From Podospora pseudocomata (taxonomy: Eukaryota > Ascomycota > Sordariomycetes > Sordariales > Podosporaceae), in the NCBI RefSeq assembly GCF_035222375.1, contig NC_085887.1:2269501-2333500 (forward strand): a stretch of DNA of 64,000 nt. Direction: 5' to 3'. Shown here one piece after another: positions 42,701 through 53,766 of the stretch. Position numbers and translations under genes: made by a program. Position 1 is the stretch's first letter, and every line of letters starts with the position of its first letter. The notes beneath the pieces were generated by a model. It did no database searches. It was given only the letters and a program-made list of their open reading frames with translations, and was not told the DNA's origin.

Positions 42701-44004
42701 CGCGACACACAATTTTGACAAATGGTGACTTCCCCGCCATCCTGAGGTTTTGGTCCTTCATCACTTCCGTCTCCGGACTGCAAGGACGGTAGAGTCGGCT
42801 TCACTCTAGGTACCTTGGATGCCTTGCGTGCTTGTTCCATGGCTGTCTTCATGAGGTCCTTGTTCTGCATGGCGCTTGTACAAACAAGCCGAACGTGCAG
42901 CTCCAACATGTCTGGAGACGGCTCTGGGGTAGGCTTGGCGAGAAGCTTTGGCTTGCTGATGGTGTGTGTTGGAAGATGAATCCTTTTGATACCAGGAGGG
43001 AGTGGCGTCAGGTTCAATTTTATCGGAATCTGCGTCTCGACTCGGGACTTGGTAGGCGTTGGGTCTACGGTAAGCTTGAAAGGTTGCGGTTGGGTAAAAA
43101 GCCCCCTATTAAAGTTGAGTGGTGGCCCTACGTTTCCAGAAAACTGTGATGGAACAGGCACCATCTGCGGATTTACACCCATGCCGATTGTGTGCCATGG
43201 TGGGTAGGTGTTTGTTGGTAGACCATGGTAGTACTGCGGCGATTGGGGGTTGGGCATTCGTGGGGAGAAAGGAGATGTTTCGCGCGAAGTCTCGAGTGAC
43301 ATGTCACTTGTTGTCTGCTTGAAATCAAAGGGCTTCATGTAACCGTCAGCTTGCCATGTCTTGCCCTGGCCAGACAAGCTACTTACCATGTACATATTGT
43401 TATTGCCAAACATCAGAGAATCGGCCTGGCTCGTCTGCGGCGATAGTTGCTGGGCTGTCTCGTAGCCGGCGCTGTTTGGGGAGCTGAAGTCTGAATGAGG
43501 CTCCATCGCTCCTCCGAAACTTGGCCCGTCAAGACCATTACGCCCATCGACAGTTTGCTCCGTCTTCCATTCTGGCTTGATCTCGGACCCATCCAGCACT
43601 GAATCATCCTTGTGGTTTCTCAATGATGTGCTAGTAACCGTTGTGCTTGCTGGCCCGTTGGAGGAGCCCGAGTCGGCCAACGAGTTCCGCGAGCTGGTGT
43701 ACAAGTTGACATGGCTCATGGGAAGAGCGTCAGAAGGGGACAAGGGGATGAAGACATCCCCCACGTCGTCCATGACATCAGGCCCCGAGGGAAGAGGGCT
43801 CTCATCGGAATCGAAATATTCTTCTGGATACGGCTCATTGGTGAAATCCTGCATCAGCGACATGAAGTGGCTGGGATAGTTGCTGCTGCTGCTGCTGTTG
43901 TTGTTGTTGTTGTTGAGCTCATCAAACGAGGGTTCCCAGGCTGACATTGGTTGGTCCATGTTGGACAGTTCGCAATTCAAGGCGGCCGGTCCTGCCGTGG
44001 CCAT
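39788..44004 (-). CDS. mga2: Mga2/Spt23-type tail-anchored transcription factor (IPT + ankyrin)
   Basis: ER-membrane-tethered activator that in yeast is released to switch on the fatty-acid desaturase OLE1. Exons 44004-39973 and 39916-39788, intron 56 bp (gtatgt...gctaacc...ctacag); 1,386 aa. The last exon completes the anchor: FFIW joins to IPLLVLMMGAMFYSSLPYWG, one C-terminal membrane segment. Domains: poly-Asn/Ser near residue 31; a conserved middle with HTISKPKLLAKPTPEP and CQNCVSRERKRASRKK (residues about 345-450); an IPT/TIG domain at about 771-858 (VVPQEGLVLGGYEVTVLG, PATTTTFWGPESLVCLVPP); and two ankyrin repeats at about 938-1000 (GQTALHVACYLGLHRFVAGL, GYTALHMASLKNRPDIIRLL). ATG 43959 has a better context (aacATGG) and may be the true start. 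A possible 72-bp in-frame intron begins at about 43386. Confidence 0.9.
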
Positions 44005-46012
44005 CGAGGCTGGTGTGCAACCAGCTGGAAGTAAAACGGGCCGCTGTCGAGCAGGGGGTGCGTGTCGCGTTTGCGAGGCGTTGTCGGTAGTGTCGTGTGT
44101 CAGGGACGAGATCAGACTCGGACTCGAAACAATTCGCAGTTGATGTTGTTTTTTGTTGGGACGGCAAGAGTCAAAGTGGGAACGAGGCCAAATTGCGCCC
44201 AGGCGGGGTTCTCAGGGCTTCGCGATGGTCGGGCAGCGGTGTCGTCTCTTCGTAAACGCGGCTCTCACTCACAAATGTCACCTGGCGATGTGGATGATGG
44301 CGACGGAGAGAGTGGAGGTGAGGTCCCCCAGTGGTCGGTAGGTAGGTTGGTCGGTCGGTCGGTCGGGGAGACGGGATTGGATTGGATGGGGTTGGGGCAC
44401 TTCCAGTGCTGCACAGCCGTGACGGCGAGAAGCAAAGGGAGAGAGAGCAGTTCGAAAGGCGGTAAGCGAAAAATGAGCACTGGCCAATTGTCGATGTTCG
44501 GACCCTTGCAATGGCAAAATCGCCCAGCCTTGACCTGGATGTCAATCGTCACTCTCTGCGTCTCTGTTGCAGATGTCTGACCCTCGGCGGTCAACTTCCG
44601 GGTGACGGTCGTCCGGAAGAGTGTGTCGTGACCTTGTTTCTTGTTGTGTAGCTAGCTAGCAATGTGAATTGGGGAAAAGCAAAAGGCAAGGTGAGCTGGG
44701 CAGGGCAAAAGTTAAGTCTGAGGTGAGGAGGGCACTTGGCTGCGGAGAGGAGGTGAAGACCAGACCGGACCGGGGGCAACTGGACTGCTCTGCACACCTG
44801 GATCAAACCTAAAAGGTGGGGCCTTGTGGAACGCAGGGAAAGCGTGGTGCTTCTGTCAGCCACTGGCAAAATCCCAAATTAGGGTAAAGCTACCGCAATG
44901 TTGTAACTGTCAGTGGTCACTGACGGATACAGGGAGGATTCTTCGATATTTCAATTCGACAAAAGTCCTGGGTACGGCATCGTCGGCAGGATCCCTATCA
45001 GACTGAACCGCAGGCACGCGGCGTGAGTGAGTGGGTGAGTGAGTGTGTGTGTGTCTGTGTGTGTGTGTGTGACAGTTGTCATTCATCCGCACTCGGGCTG
45101 CATCTCTGCTACTACTGCCAGTTGTCCCCTGAGGTGTTCCTGACTTCGGTGTCTCTTTTGCTTTGCTGCAACTCACCTCTGTCCGGCTGGCCTGCGGCGG
45201 ATCCGCCGGCCTAGTGTACATATGTGTGTATGTAAAGGGCTTGGTCTGGATCGTAGTAGCAAGTGGAAGAAGATGGGACGACGCTATTCCGCAATGATGC
45301 CATGATGGAGATCACGGATCCATCACGCCTCTTTGACAGTTGCCACTAGTCAACTGATTAACCTTGGAGAAGCTGCTCCGAGAGGGGTCTCAGGGTGCAC
45401 GGGGCACTATCATGAAGATATCTGGTATGTGTGTGTCAATACTGCGTCTCAGACATGCAGTTTAACCGATCGATATGTCTCTATCGAGGTTTTCCCTCCA
45501 AGCGAAATAACAATCCCAGCCATCCAGTCTTTTGGGTCGTCTAAACTTAGCCAAACACACCAAAAACTAGCCCACCGAGTTTCTCGGCGCTGGAAAGGGG
45601 GACAAGGGGAAACGCGTCATTTTGCGGACGCTAACAGGAGGGAATAGGATATAAATGATGGACGAATTACGGAACTGTTTCGAGTATTTCTTTTTCATAT
45701 TACGGACTGACGTCGTGGTCAGAGAAAGCGAGACTGCTGCATGAGACGAGGGCCTTCAAGGGTCATAAAAGGGTTCAAAAAGGGAGGTAGCTAACTGGTC
45801 TTCTTCATCTTATTCTGTCTACAACATGCGACTCCAAAATGATACTAAACTCCTTGCTATGGAGGCACGCAACACTGCCGAAAAGAAAGGACAGAGGACA
45901 TCTGAGGCCTCTCGTTTGGTGGTCTGTACATCATGTTCCCAATCCCACCACTTGGCACTGTTTCTTTACTCCGAGATGGAGGTCATCCCGGCTAATCCGG
46001 GCAGCCCAGTAC
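44005..46012. other. Intergenic region upstream of mga2, before the antiporter 3' end
   Basis: About 2 kb. It holds the mga2 promoter and leader, and the antiporter 3' UTR at the right. Repeats: (GGTC)n at about 44351-44370 and a GTGA/GT tract at about 45022-45071. A 108-codon frame (45826-46152, +) with two CxxC pairs overlaps the antiporter end antisense and is not accepted. Confidence 0.55.
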
Positions 46013-48059
46013 TCAGCTACTGTCAGCATTGTGCGTCCCGGCCGGTCCCGGTGCTGAGGTCGGTCCTGCGATCGCTGGAGACTCATCCGGAAACCGTATT
46101 GTCCGTCCTGGGAGACTTGGTGATTCGAGGTCTATTTCGACGGCGCTGCTAGATCCGTCAGTGCCCATGGCGAGCCCGCCCGAGCCAGCGGGTATGGTTT
46201 TGACATCTAGCTCCCCACCTACTGGCCGACTGGGGATAACACTGCCGCCGATTCTGGAAACGGAACGCCTTGCGTCTGACGAAGGAGGCTCCGTGGCAGG
46301 CAGTTCCTCTCCTGAGTTTCTCCTTGGTCGTCGGGCGACCAGTGTGCTCATTCTGTTTCGAATTGGTGGAAGAAATTCCCCCCCATCAGATGTCACAGAG
46401 ATTCCTCTTGAGAGGGTCCTGGGAAGGTAAAATCCTAGCTTTCCAAGTGGGAGACTCAGGCCATGCACAACCTGTCACCGTACATGTTAGTCCCTTTTGT
46501 CTTCTTGTCATAGCAACAAAGATTCCAACTTACAATACTGCAAATGGCCAGGAACCATACCACAACTTTGACCACGTGCCCCAAATGCTCAACCTCCTCG
46601 CTTGGCTCCATCGTCTTCAAGAACTCCAATGTGATATAGAGATAGAAGATCGCCGAAACCCCTACCGGGCCAAAGAAACCCACGAATATCGCCTGGCGGA
46701 CTTCCTCGATCTGGGGGATAAACTTGTGGATCGCAAACACCCATGGCAACCTCCTGAACAGCAGCACCAGAATTCCCAAAATAACCAGCCGATGCAGGGG
46801 TGCCACCCCATCATTCACCAAAAACTCATGCCACGGGCAAACCGCCCCCAACCACATGAACACCGACACATTCAGCAGCATGTCAATGGTTGGCTGTAAC
46901 GAATCGTCCAGCGTCTCCAATCGAAACCAGTCATCCCAAGTGAAGGCATTGCCTGCAATAAAACAAGCAAGGACGTCATCGCTCCCAATCATCCCACACG
47001 TTCCCACGATGAACAACTATCAACAGATGTTAGCTTAGTCCTTCCCAGACACATTCCCCTACTTCTTCAGACCCAGCCTCAGGAGTTGTAGAAAACACCT
47101 ACCGCCAAACTGATAGCAAAAACCAAAAAGCTCTCCCTATCCACAAACTTCCTCTCCTCAGCCCAATGCAACAGCTTGTTCGCTCCCCAACCCACAACAG
47201 CACCATACACCTATCAACATCACCAGCTGGTTAGCAAAATCTCCTCTCCCTCGAGGGCAAAACATCAAAAGCACAAAACCTACCACACTCAACAGTATCG
47301 TATACCCCCAAGTCTCCCCAAACCACTGCCCCATCGCCCCCCTCACCCCCCCACCCCCTCCACCCCATCCCACCTCAAGTAAATACAGCCCCAAAAACAA
47401 AAACGGATACCCCAACCCATCATTCGCACCACTCTCGGCAATAATCACATCCTGCAGCTCCTTCGGCACGTTATGATCCGCAAACTTGCCCTTCACAATC
47501 ACATTGCTCAACACCGGGTCCGTGGGCGTGACACAGCTGCCCACCACCAGCGCCTCCAGAAACCTAATCCCAGGCACCAGACCCCAGATCAAAAGAGCAG
47601 TAGACAGCCACATAGCCGTCATGATCGGGCCCAGAAACCACAGCAGCGGCCGCCATTGTTTCTTGAGATATCGTGACGGTAACTGAACACCCGCCAAAAC
47701 AAGCTGAATCCCAAGAACAAGACGGGTGAACGAGAGCGTGACAATGTTGAGGTCTTCTTCCGATCCCAAAGTATACTCGAGCGGTTTGATTAAATTCGCC
47801 GCCGCCGGAGAAAAGGCCACTCCCGCAAGCAACGAAATCACTGATACATTTTTTGTTAGTATCTCATCTTCACCAACGGTTGAGGGAGGGTGTACAAGTC
47901 CAGGCGTCATAAGGGATATAGACAAGAAGCAAAACACCTACAAGCCTCACTCAAATAAAAATTCTCCTTCATCAAATACGACACCAGTCCAAACAAACTG
48001 ATCCACCCCCCCAACACGCTCAACACAATGTTGAAGTTTGTAATCGCCAAGGTCGGCAT
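46013..48059 (-). CDS. Na+/H+ antiporter, CPA1 family (Nha1/Sod2 type)
   Basis: Plasma-membrane exchanger that exports Na+ (and often K+) for protons. Five exons: 48059-47942, 47840-47284, 47210-47103, 47016-46534 and 46471-46013; introns 101, 73, 86 and 62 bp, all GT...AG; 574 aa. The start is MPTLAITNFNIVLSVLGG, a hydrophobic N-terminus. The ion-binding core is SCVTPTDPVLSNVIVKGKFA, then VIIAESGANDGLGYPFLFL, where the TPTDP and AESGxND motifs carry the acidic transport residues. Further helices follow through VFMWLGAVCPWHEF and IFYLYITLEFL. After VVHGLSLPLGKLGFYLPRTL begins a cytosolic tail of about 130 residues, much shorter than in yeast Nha1 and nearer fission-yeast Sod2. The subtype is inferred from this length. 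Confidence 0.93.
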
Positions 48060-48682
48060 CTTGGCTTTCCCTCCCCCCTTGGCGCCAAGCTGTCAAAACC
48101 ACACTCCTCCGGCTCCGGCTCGGGACCTCCGGACTCCACCCTTTCCGAATCCTCCGGACCGGGCGGCGCGGAAACTCCTTCTGTCCAAGTAAAAGCCGCA
48201 AGTGGTGTGTGGTGTGTATGTCGAAGGCGTGAGGCTGGATGTTATCGACACATTTGACCAAATCCCTCTCCGTGTTGTTTTAGAAAATCTTGCGCAGGAG
48301 AAAGAATCTAGAATGAAAAGTGAGCTCAGACCACCCACCCGTAAACAAACCAACAAACTTACTTTCAACAACAATGACCCAGCAACCGTTATCTGTATCG
48401 ACGTCAGTTGAGGAGAGCGAGTGAGTGAGCAAGAACCATAAAAAACGGCGGCGCCAAGCCCGCTTTTAAGGACCAGATCACACAGGCTGGGTCACCGCGG
48501 GCACAGTGTCAGAACTCCACTTTTGTTGGACAACATCCCTCAAGCAGGAAGGAGCGGAATTCCATGAGAAGAGACCCCGATGGGTAATCCCCAAAACCTT
48601 AAAAAAATCAGACGAAGGGTGTTATGTATAGGGGCATTCAGCCCAGTGAGAAAAGGCCAAAAATGAAAGTCCAAAAGTTGAG
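48060..48682. promoter_or_regulatory. Region upstream of the antiporter
   Basis: It contains the antiporter promoter and leader (minus-strand gene starting at 48059) and the downstream side of the tRNA gene, which also runs to the left. No coding sequence is supported. Confidence 0.5.
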
Positions 48683-48754
48683 TGCGGCCATCGGGAATCG
48701 AACCCGACTCTAATGCTTGGAAGGCATTAATGCTAACCACTACACCATGGCCGC
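48683..48754 (-). tRNA. tRNA-Gly(UCC)
   Basis: A 72-nt cloverleaf on the minus strand without intron. The acceptor stem pairs GCGGCCA (48754-48748) with TGGCCGC (48690-48684), discriminator A at 48683. D arm: TGGTGTAGTGGTTAGC, matching the A box. The anticodon stem AATGC/GCATT encloses loop CTTCCAA, giving anticodon TCC, which decodes GGA glycine. The T arm contains GGTTCGATTCC, the B box. No encoded CCA, as expected in eukaryotes. T-rich stretches for Pol III termination would lie just below 48683; ttggactttcattttt is found about 20 bases on. Confidence 0.96.
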
Positions 48755-49361
48755 CTTCGGATATTAGAGTGGCAAGGTCAGAGCATTTATAACTGGTTAC
48801 AACCTCACCCACAATCTCATTAATTTTACAGACTATCTTCAAAAGTGTCTTGTGCTGCCGGTTGGTCTCTGTCGTTATCTTGCCGGACAGGATTCATCAA
48901 TTACCACCACTCCCCTCAAACCAATATCACGGAAACACCAGCCAGGGCATTAACAGGAAAGAAAGTTGATACATTACACCACAGCTATAAATCATGCTGA
49001 TTGCCCCCCCTATCTAACGCCTTGCTATCCGTTTATCCTCCATGCCCACCATCCCTTCGCAATGAGATACTTTAAAATGCTTCCCAGTCCATGTTGTTGT
49101 TGCTTGTGAAATGTTTTGTGTTTTGTTGCGCCGTCATAATGCCAATCCGGATGTACGAGAGGACTACCTAACTCCCTCGACTTCTTCTTTGCAAAACTCA
49201 ATACTATCAAGAACACCATAAGATCCTCCCATGTTAGCTTGTTGCTGTTGTTGTATGTAAGGCGTGATGACGACACCGCCCAGAGATGTCGTCGCCAGTG
49301 TTGTTGAGCCGTGTGTAGCTGTGTGTGCCGCAAAGGGGGAGGTGTAGAGCCCACGTAGTGA
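48755..49361. other. Gap between the tRNA gene and the tad3 3' end
   Basis: About 600 bases holding the tad3 3' UTR and the 5' flank of the tRNA gene. Nothing else seen. Confidence 0.5.
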
Positions 49362-50664
49362 CTAGGCATGGATGGCTTTGTCCACCTCTAGAGGCCTCAT
49401 GCAGCCGCCTGACTCCCACTCCCAGGCAATCAAGCTCCAGTTCAACTCCCGGCGCCAAAACAGGCCAAGACCACGACCACCATCGGCTCCCCCAAGTGAG
49501 GGATGACCACAACCCCTATCCTCCGCGCTGAGCCCGCCCGTCAACGGCATACGATGACGAAAGACAACCTTGCCCATGCGAGAGTGGAGTATCGCCATGG
49601 AACACATGACGCAGGGCTCGTGTGTCAGGTACATCTCAAGACCGTGGCACAAGTAGCCGTCTGGGCTGGGATGTTCCAGCTCAAAGACCTTTCTTTCATC
49701 CTCGAACAAGGGCTTGTCCTGGAAGCACTCGTACTCTAAAATGGGCTCCGGATTGGTCCGAGTTTGTCTGTTTTCGCATCGAACCAGCTTTTGGGCAACC
49801 ATGGAGATGGCACGCATGACACAGTGTGCCATGGGGTTGCCTCCATCTCCGCATTTGCCTCGCTGGCACCAACGAGCATCACCAGCCAAGGCGACAATGG
49901 TCGTCTTGTCTTCCTCTCGTTGGATAACGCAAGCGCCCATGGCCTCTCCATAGCCTTTGGCCTCGGACTGGTGGGCGACTTGGTGTGCGAGGCTCATCCA
50001 AATGGCCGCATCGTCACTGATCTCGTCCGTGCTGCGGGCGATCATCGAAGGATGCGGTCCAAGAGGATTGTTCTTGCGGTATACGGCGGGCCAGAACTGC
50101 TGTGACCACATAGCCGCCTGAACCTGGGAAGCAGGTGCAACCATAGGGACGGGGATGCTGCTGATGAACACCTCCTCGCCCTCCATGCCGTCGAGCTTGG
50201 TCAGTTCCTGTCTGACCTCCTCCTTGTTCAGCATGGATTCGGGCCCTGCAATGATGTATATCCAGTTCGATTTTCCGGTATGGATTTGTCGGGTATCTGG
50301 GGACTCGTTCATGAACTTCGCTTTGATGTGGGCAGGCAAATCGCAAGGCTTGGCGCATCGACGAAGATGAGGGAAGCACTTAACCACCTCTTCGGATAGT
50401 AGCTCTCGCAACATCCTGTTATCATGGTGAGCAGTTATCGCCAGGGGACTTGAGAGGGTTGGGAACGTACATGATTGCGGGGTTGGCTGTCTTCAGAGGC
50501 ACGCGAGTGATCAGAACTTTGGCCGTCACGTAATCATCTCGCAGCTCTAGTGTCGTCTTTAGTGGGATGAGAACCCCATGTTCGACTTCCCCACGCACAA
50601 GCTCCTTCACAATAGGCTCCTGGGCGTCAAGGATGCGATGGATAGAATTCTCTTCCTCGTCCAT
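49362..50664 (-). CDS. tad3: tRNA-specific adenosine-34 deaminase subunit Tad3
   Basis: Non-catalytic partner of Tad2; the dimer turns A34 of tRNA anticodons to inosine. Exons 50664-50471 and 50415-49362, intron 55 bp (gtacgt...ataacag), splitting an ATG codon; 415 aa from MDEEENSIHRILD. The N-terminal part is VLITRVPLKTANPA and HLRRCAKPCDLPAHIKAKF, as in fungal Tad3. The deaminase fold: MAHCVMRAI near residue 261, where the catalytic glutamate of H-x-E is replaced by valine, the mark of Tad3; then YLTHEPCVMCSMAILHSR near residue 340 with the PCxxC zinc ligands. The end GLGLFWRRELNWSLIAWEWE is highly conserved in the family. The identification is firm. Upstream residues in the same frame have no ATG. 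Confidence 0.95.
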
Positions 50665-53600
50665 CTTGTGCAGGTTGGCTTCCCCCTTGTCAGTGCAGAG
50701 GGCTGCGCGAGATTGTCGTGAGACGATGACAGAGGCTTGTCTTGCAATCGTGATCCAAGGAAGTCGTGACAAGGTGTAGAGAAGGCCAGCAATCAGATAG
50801 CAAATATGTGGTCGACTGTTCGATGAGGGTGGCAGGCGAAGAATCAACGATGAAGCGTGACTAGCGGGGTAACCGGGAAGATAGGCGATGGTGGAGGAGA
50901 AAGGGCAGAATCAAACGACAGCAGTCAGAGGGTATAATGGACATGCAGAGACAAGAAGTCCGGACGAGAAACCATGGCAGTATCGATTCTAGAGAAAGCA
51001 GGAGCAAGAGCAAGACGGGGAGCACTTAGACAGCCCGGTCCCTACGGACAACGACAACAACAAGAGGCAAGCAACAAGCAAAACGGCACCATCTGTTGTT
51101 TCTTCGCTGAGTTCCAGACAAAAAAAATATGGACAGGAGCTCCACCTCCAGCTTGTTCCTGGACCCCTGGTAATTGCGGTTGGTGGCGGCAGGCACGTAG
51201 GCTGGAGCTGGTCAACCCAACCCCAACCCCACCTTCCCGTTGCACTTTTTGGCGAGCGACCGACTGCGGGGTACCTACACAACCCTACCCTTCCCCGCAA
51301 AGCAGAGAGCTCCCCCCAACTATTTTCCATTACAAAACACTGAGCGGATGGAACTCCAATTGCACATTCGAATTGCTAACCTTTTCATGTGTTCCAAGGA
51401 TCAGAGCGCGAGGATAGGTCCATTCCCGGATAATATAATGCCCTTTAAACGGCCCGTTTCTACGCCCCTAGGTTCCAGGTTCCAGCATCTTTCACAACCC
51501 CTCTTTGAGACCTAGGTGGGAGAGGGTTCCTTGACCCGTCCCAGCCAGTGGACAGTGAGAGTGAAAGGAAAGGTGGATGGTCTCCAGACCACACGATGGA
51601 GAAGATACGGAGATAGGAGAGGATAGCATGGATGGAGACAAAGAGCCCTCACGGGCAATGCCGTTGTTCATCAGCACTCATCTGCCAACACACCCACACA
51701 CATCCACACCACATCCCATCCCCCTCCGCAGCAACAAACGGGCGGGTGGTGTGCTGCCGAGCAACGCATTGGATGCATCCCAGGCTTTTTGACATCGGAA
51801 AGCGGCTGGTCTTGGCAACTGACCCTGTTCTAGCGTGGGGGGCACACGCGCATTCTGCCTCCATGCCGTGCTGAGGTGCATATGCAGCGCAGCACGCAGC
51901 AACAAGCAGCAAGCACCTAGCAGGGCGCCGTCTTGTTGGAGAAGGAAGGGGTGGGAAGGCCAGCCTGTCACATTTCCCATGTCGAGCACGACGCCTCGTG
52001 AAGGGGGTGCGAGTGATGATGAGGCATGATGAGGCCTTGATTGCCTTGGCGTGGGCTTCATTCGGCGCCGGAAGTCCGAGTGCGGACCTAACACCAGAGG
52101 TTGGAATTGAGCTGGCTGCAGCTGAAAGAGCCAAGCCGGCGGCTCCTCCGCAACGAGCAAAGATCCCCATCTTCCTCAATATGGGAAAGCCTCCTGTAGC
52201 GGAGGGTGCATCGGCAGCATCGACACCACTTGTTGCACCACTATTGAGCCGTGCACATCGCATCTGGGGGAATGAAACCCCAGAATCCCGCGTCAGAGTG
52301 TTGATGGACTTGTCTTTGTGGTAATTCCTGCCGGGAGGGAGGGGGGCGGGCGAGGAGGAGGCTAGCCACATTGCTCAACAAAAGACTCAAAGAAAGGTAG
52401 GAGATTGGTACATATTTGAAGGTACCTCCCCCAGGCCAAACACCACGGCCAGCCGTCGTCTCTCTGTTTACATTTCCCAACTCTTTGACTCACTCTCACC
52501 CTCACCCTCGCGGATTGCTCCAACAACACTTGGTTGCCCTCCATCAACCTCTCCTGGTATAATAAGACAACACCTGCCCAACCCAACAAATCACGGACGT
52601 CCCGGATTCAGCCAACAAAGCCAAAGCCCGTTCCTGGCTGTCCTCCCATTCCGGACTTGGTGTTCTGTTGCGCAGCGGACGCCAAGAAGGCCACCTCCAT
52701 CGTCGGGCTCGGGCGCAGTCGCAGAGGCAGGTCGACTTGTCTTCGGAGTGTCACAGAAGGAGGCCGACGGTCGAACGTCTTGTCATCTGCCGTGGCCTCA
52801 TCGTGTGCGACGGTCGTATATACCCCAGACCACCTCTCATCAGCGCCTCATCTCGCAGACCTTGGCATCGGCAGCTGCGCTCTCTTTCAGCAGTTTGAGC
52901 AAAAGGGTGATTTGAGTCACCCGCGTCACCCCACGACCCTTTGGGAAACGAGCCAGGTTACGTCACTTCGTTTCCACCGGATACACCCTGCCAAGCACCT
53001 GGGCCAAGACGCCTCGCGACCCTAAATCGTCTTAGCCACTCGACGTCGACAGAATATTCTCGGACGACGTCAAAGTCCCACGAGACGGTCCATCCCAGTC
53101 CATCCCAGTCCGGATTGTCCATCCCTTGTCCATCTCATCATAACCTGTAAGTGATGGCTTGCTCCAGTCAGATGCTCCGCGGGTGGCGATCAAAGTCAGA
53201 TCTTTGCCGCAAAATAGAGTTTGTTTGCTGCCGACCTTCTGGGACTTTTGGAGACCCTGCTAGGAACCTGCTGGGACCCTGCTGGAACCCTGACGGAAGG
53301 TCGACCACCGATCAACACCCGGACGGTCAGCACCGAATATTTTGTGCAGCCCCGTGGACCCCTGCCCTTTGTCTCCTGCCGCTAATTGGTGCTTAGATAG
53401 CGCTGCAACCCCACTAAGGGAATCCCTGCCCCATGCTGCAGACGCGCCATCCGGACTCGACTTTTGATCTCAAAGTCTCCAGTCGTCGTCGTTCTTCCAT
53501 GCCACCGCATTCACTTTGGTCACCACCATCATCATCATCATCTTTCACTGGTCTCTCACGCAAAAGAAAACGCGAAGAAGGTCTCTTTTCCCCCTCTTAT

Positions 53601-53766
53601 TTTTCTTCCTTTCACACTTCTCTATACTACTCTGCTTCTACTATACATACACACACCCACTCTCGAAGCGGCATCACCGCACAACACCAGCACCACGGCT
53701 GACCTTGCATATCACTATAAAGACTCGTTTCCAGTTTCGCAGCCCTCGTCGCTGCGAAAACTGGCG
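50665..53766. promoter_or_regulatory. Long divergent intergenic region between tad3 and the PFK-2/FBPase-2 gene
   Basis: About 3.1 kb between divergent starts. The right side is the presumed long leader of the kinase/phosphatase gene, with pyrimidine-rich and CAT-repeat tracts near 53523-53545 and cactataaag at about 53713. A 240-codon frame at 51649-52371 (-) has no recognisable domain and looks like composition. Nothing else is supported. Confidence 0.5.

Noticed and set aside
45826-46152. A 108-codon plus-strand frame with two CxxC pairs and a fair start context
   Set aside because: It runs into the last exon of the antiporter on the other strand and has no recognised family; kept only as a remote possibility.
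48683-50664. A functional link between tRNA-Gly(UCC) and the neighbouring tRNA deaminase gene tad3
   Set aside because: The deaminase acts on A34 of tRNAs; this anticodon begins with U, so the adjacency is probably chance.
51649-52371. A 240-codon minus-strand frame between tad3 and the kinase/phosphatase gene
   Set aside because: Alanine/arginine/cysteine-rich composition, overlapping open frames on the other strand, no domain.
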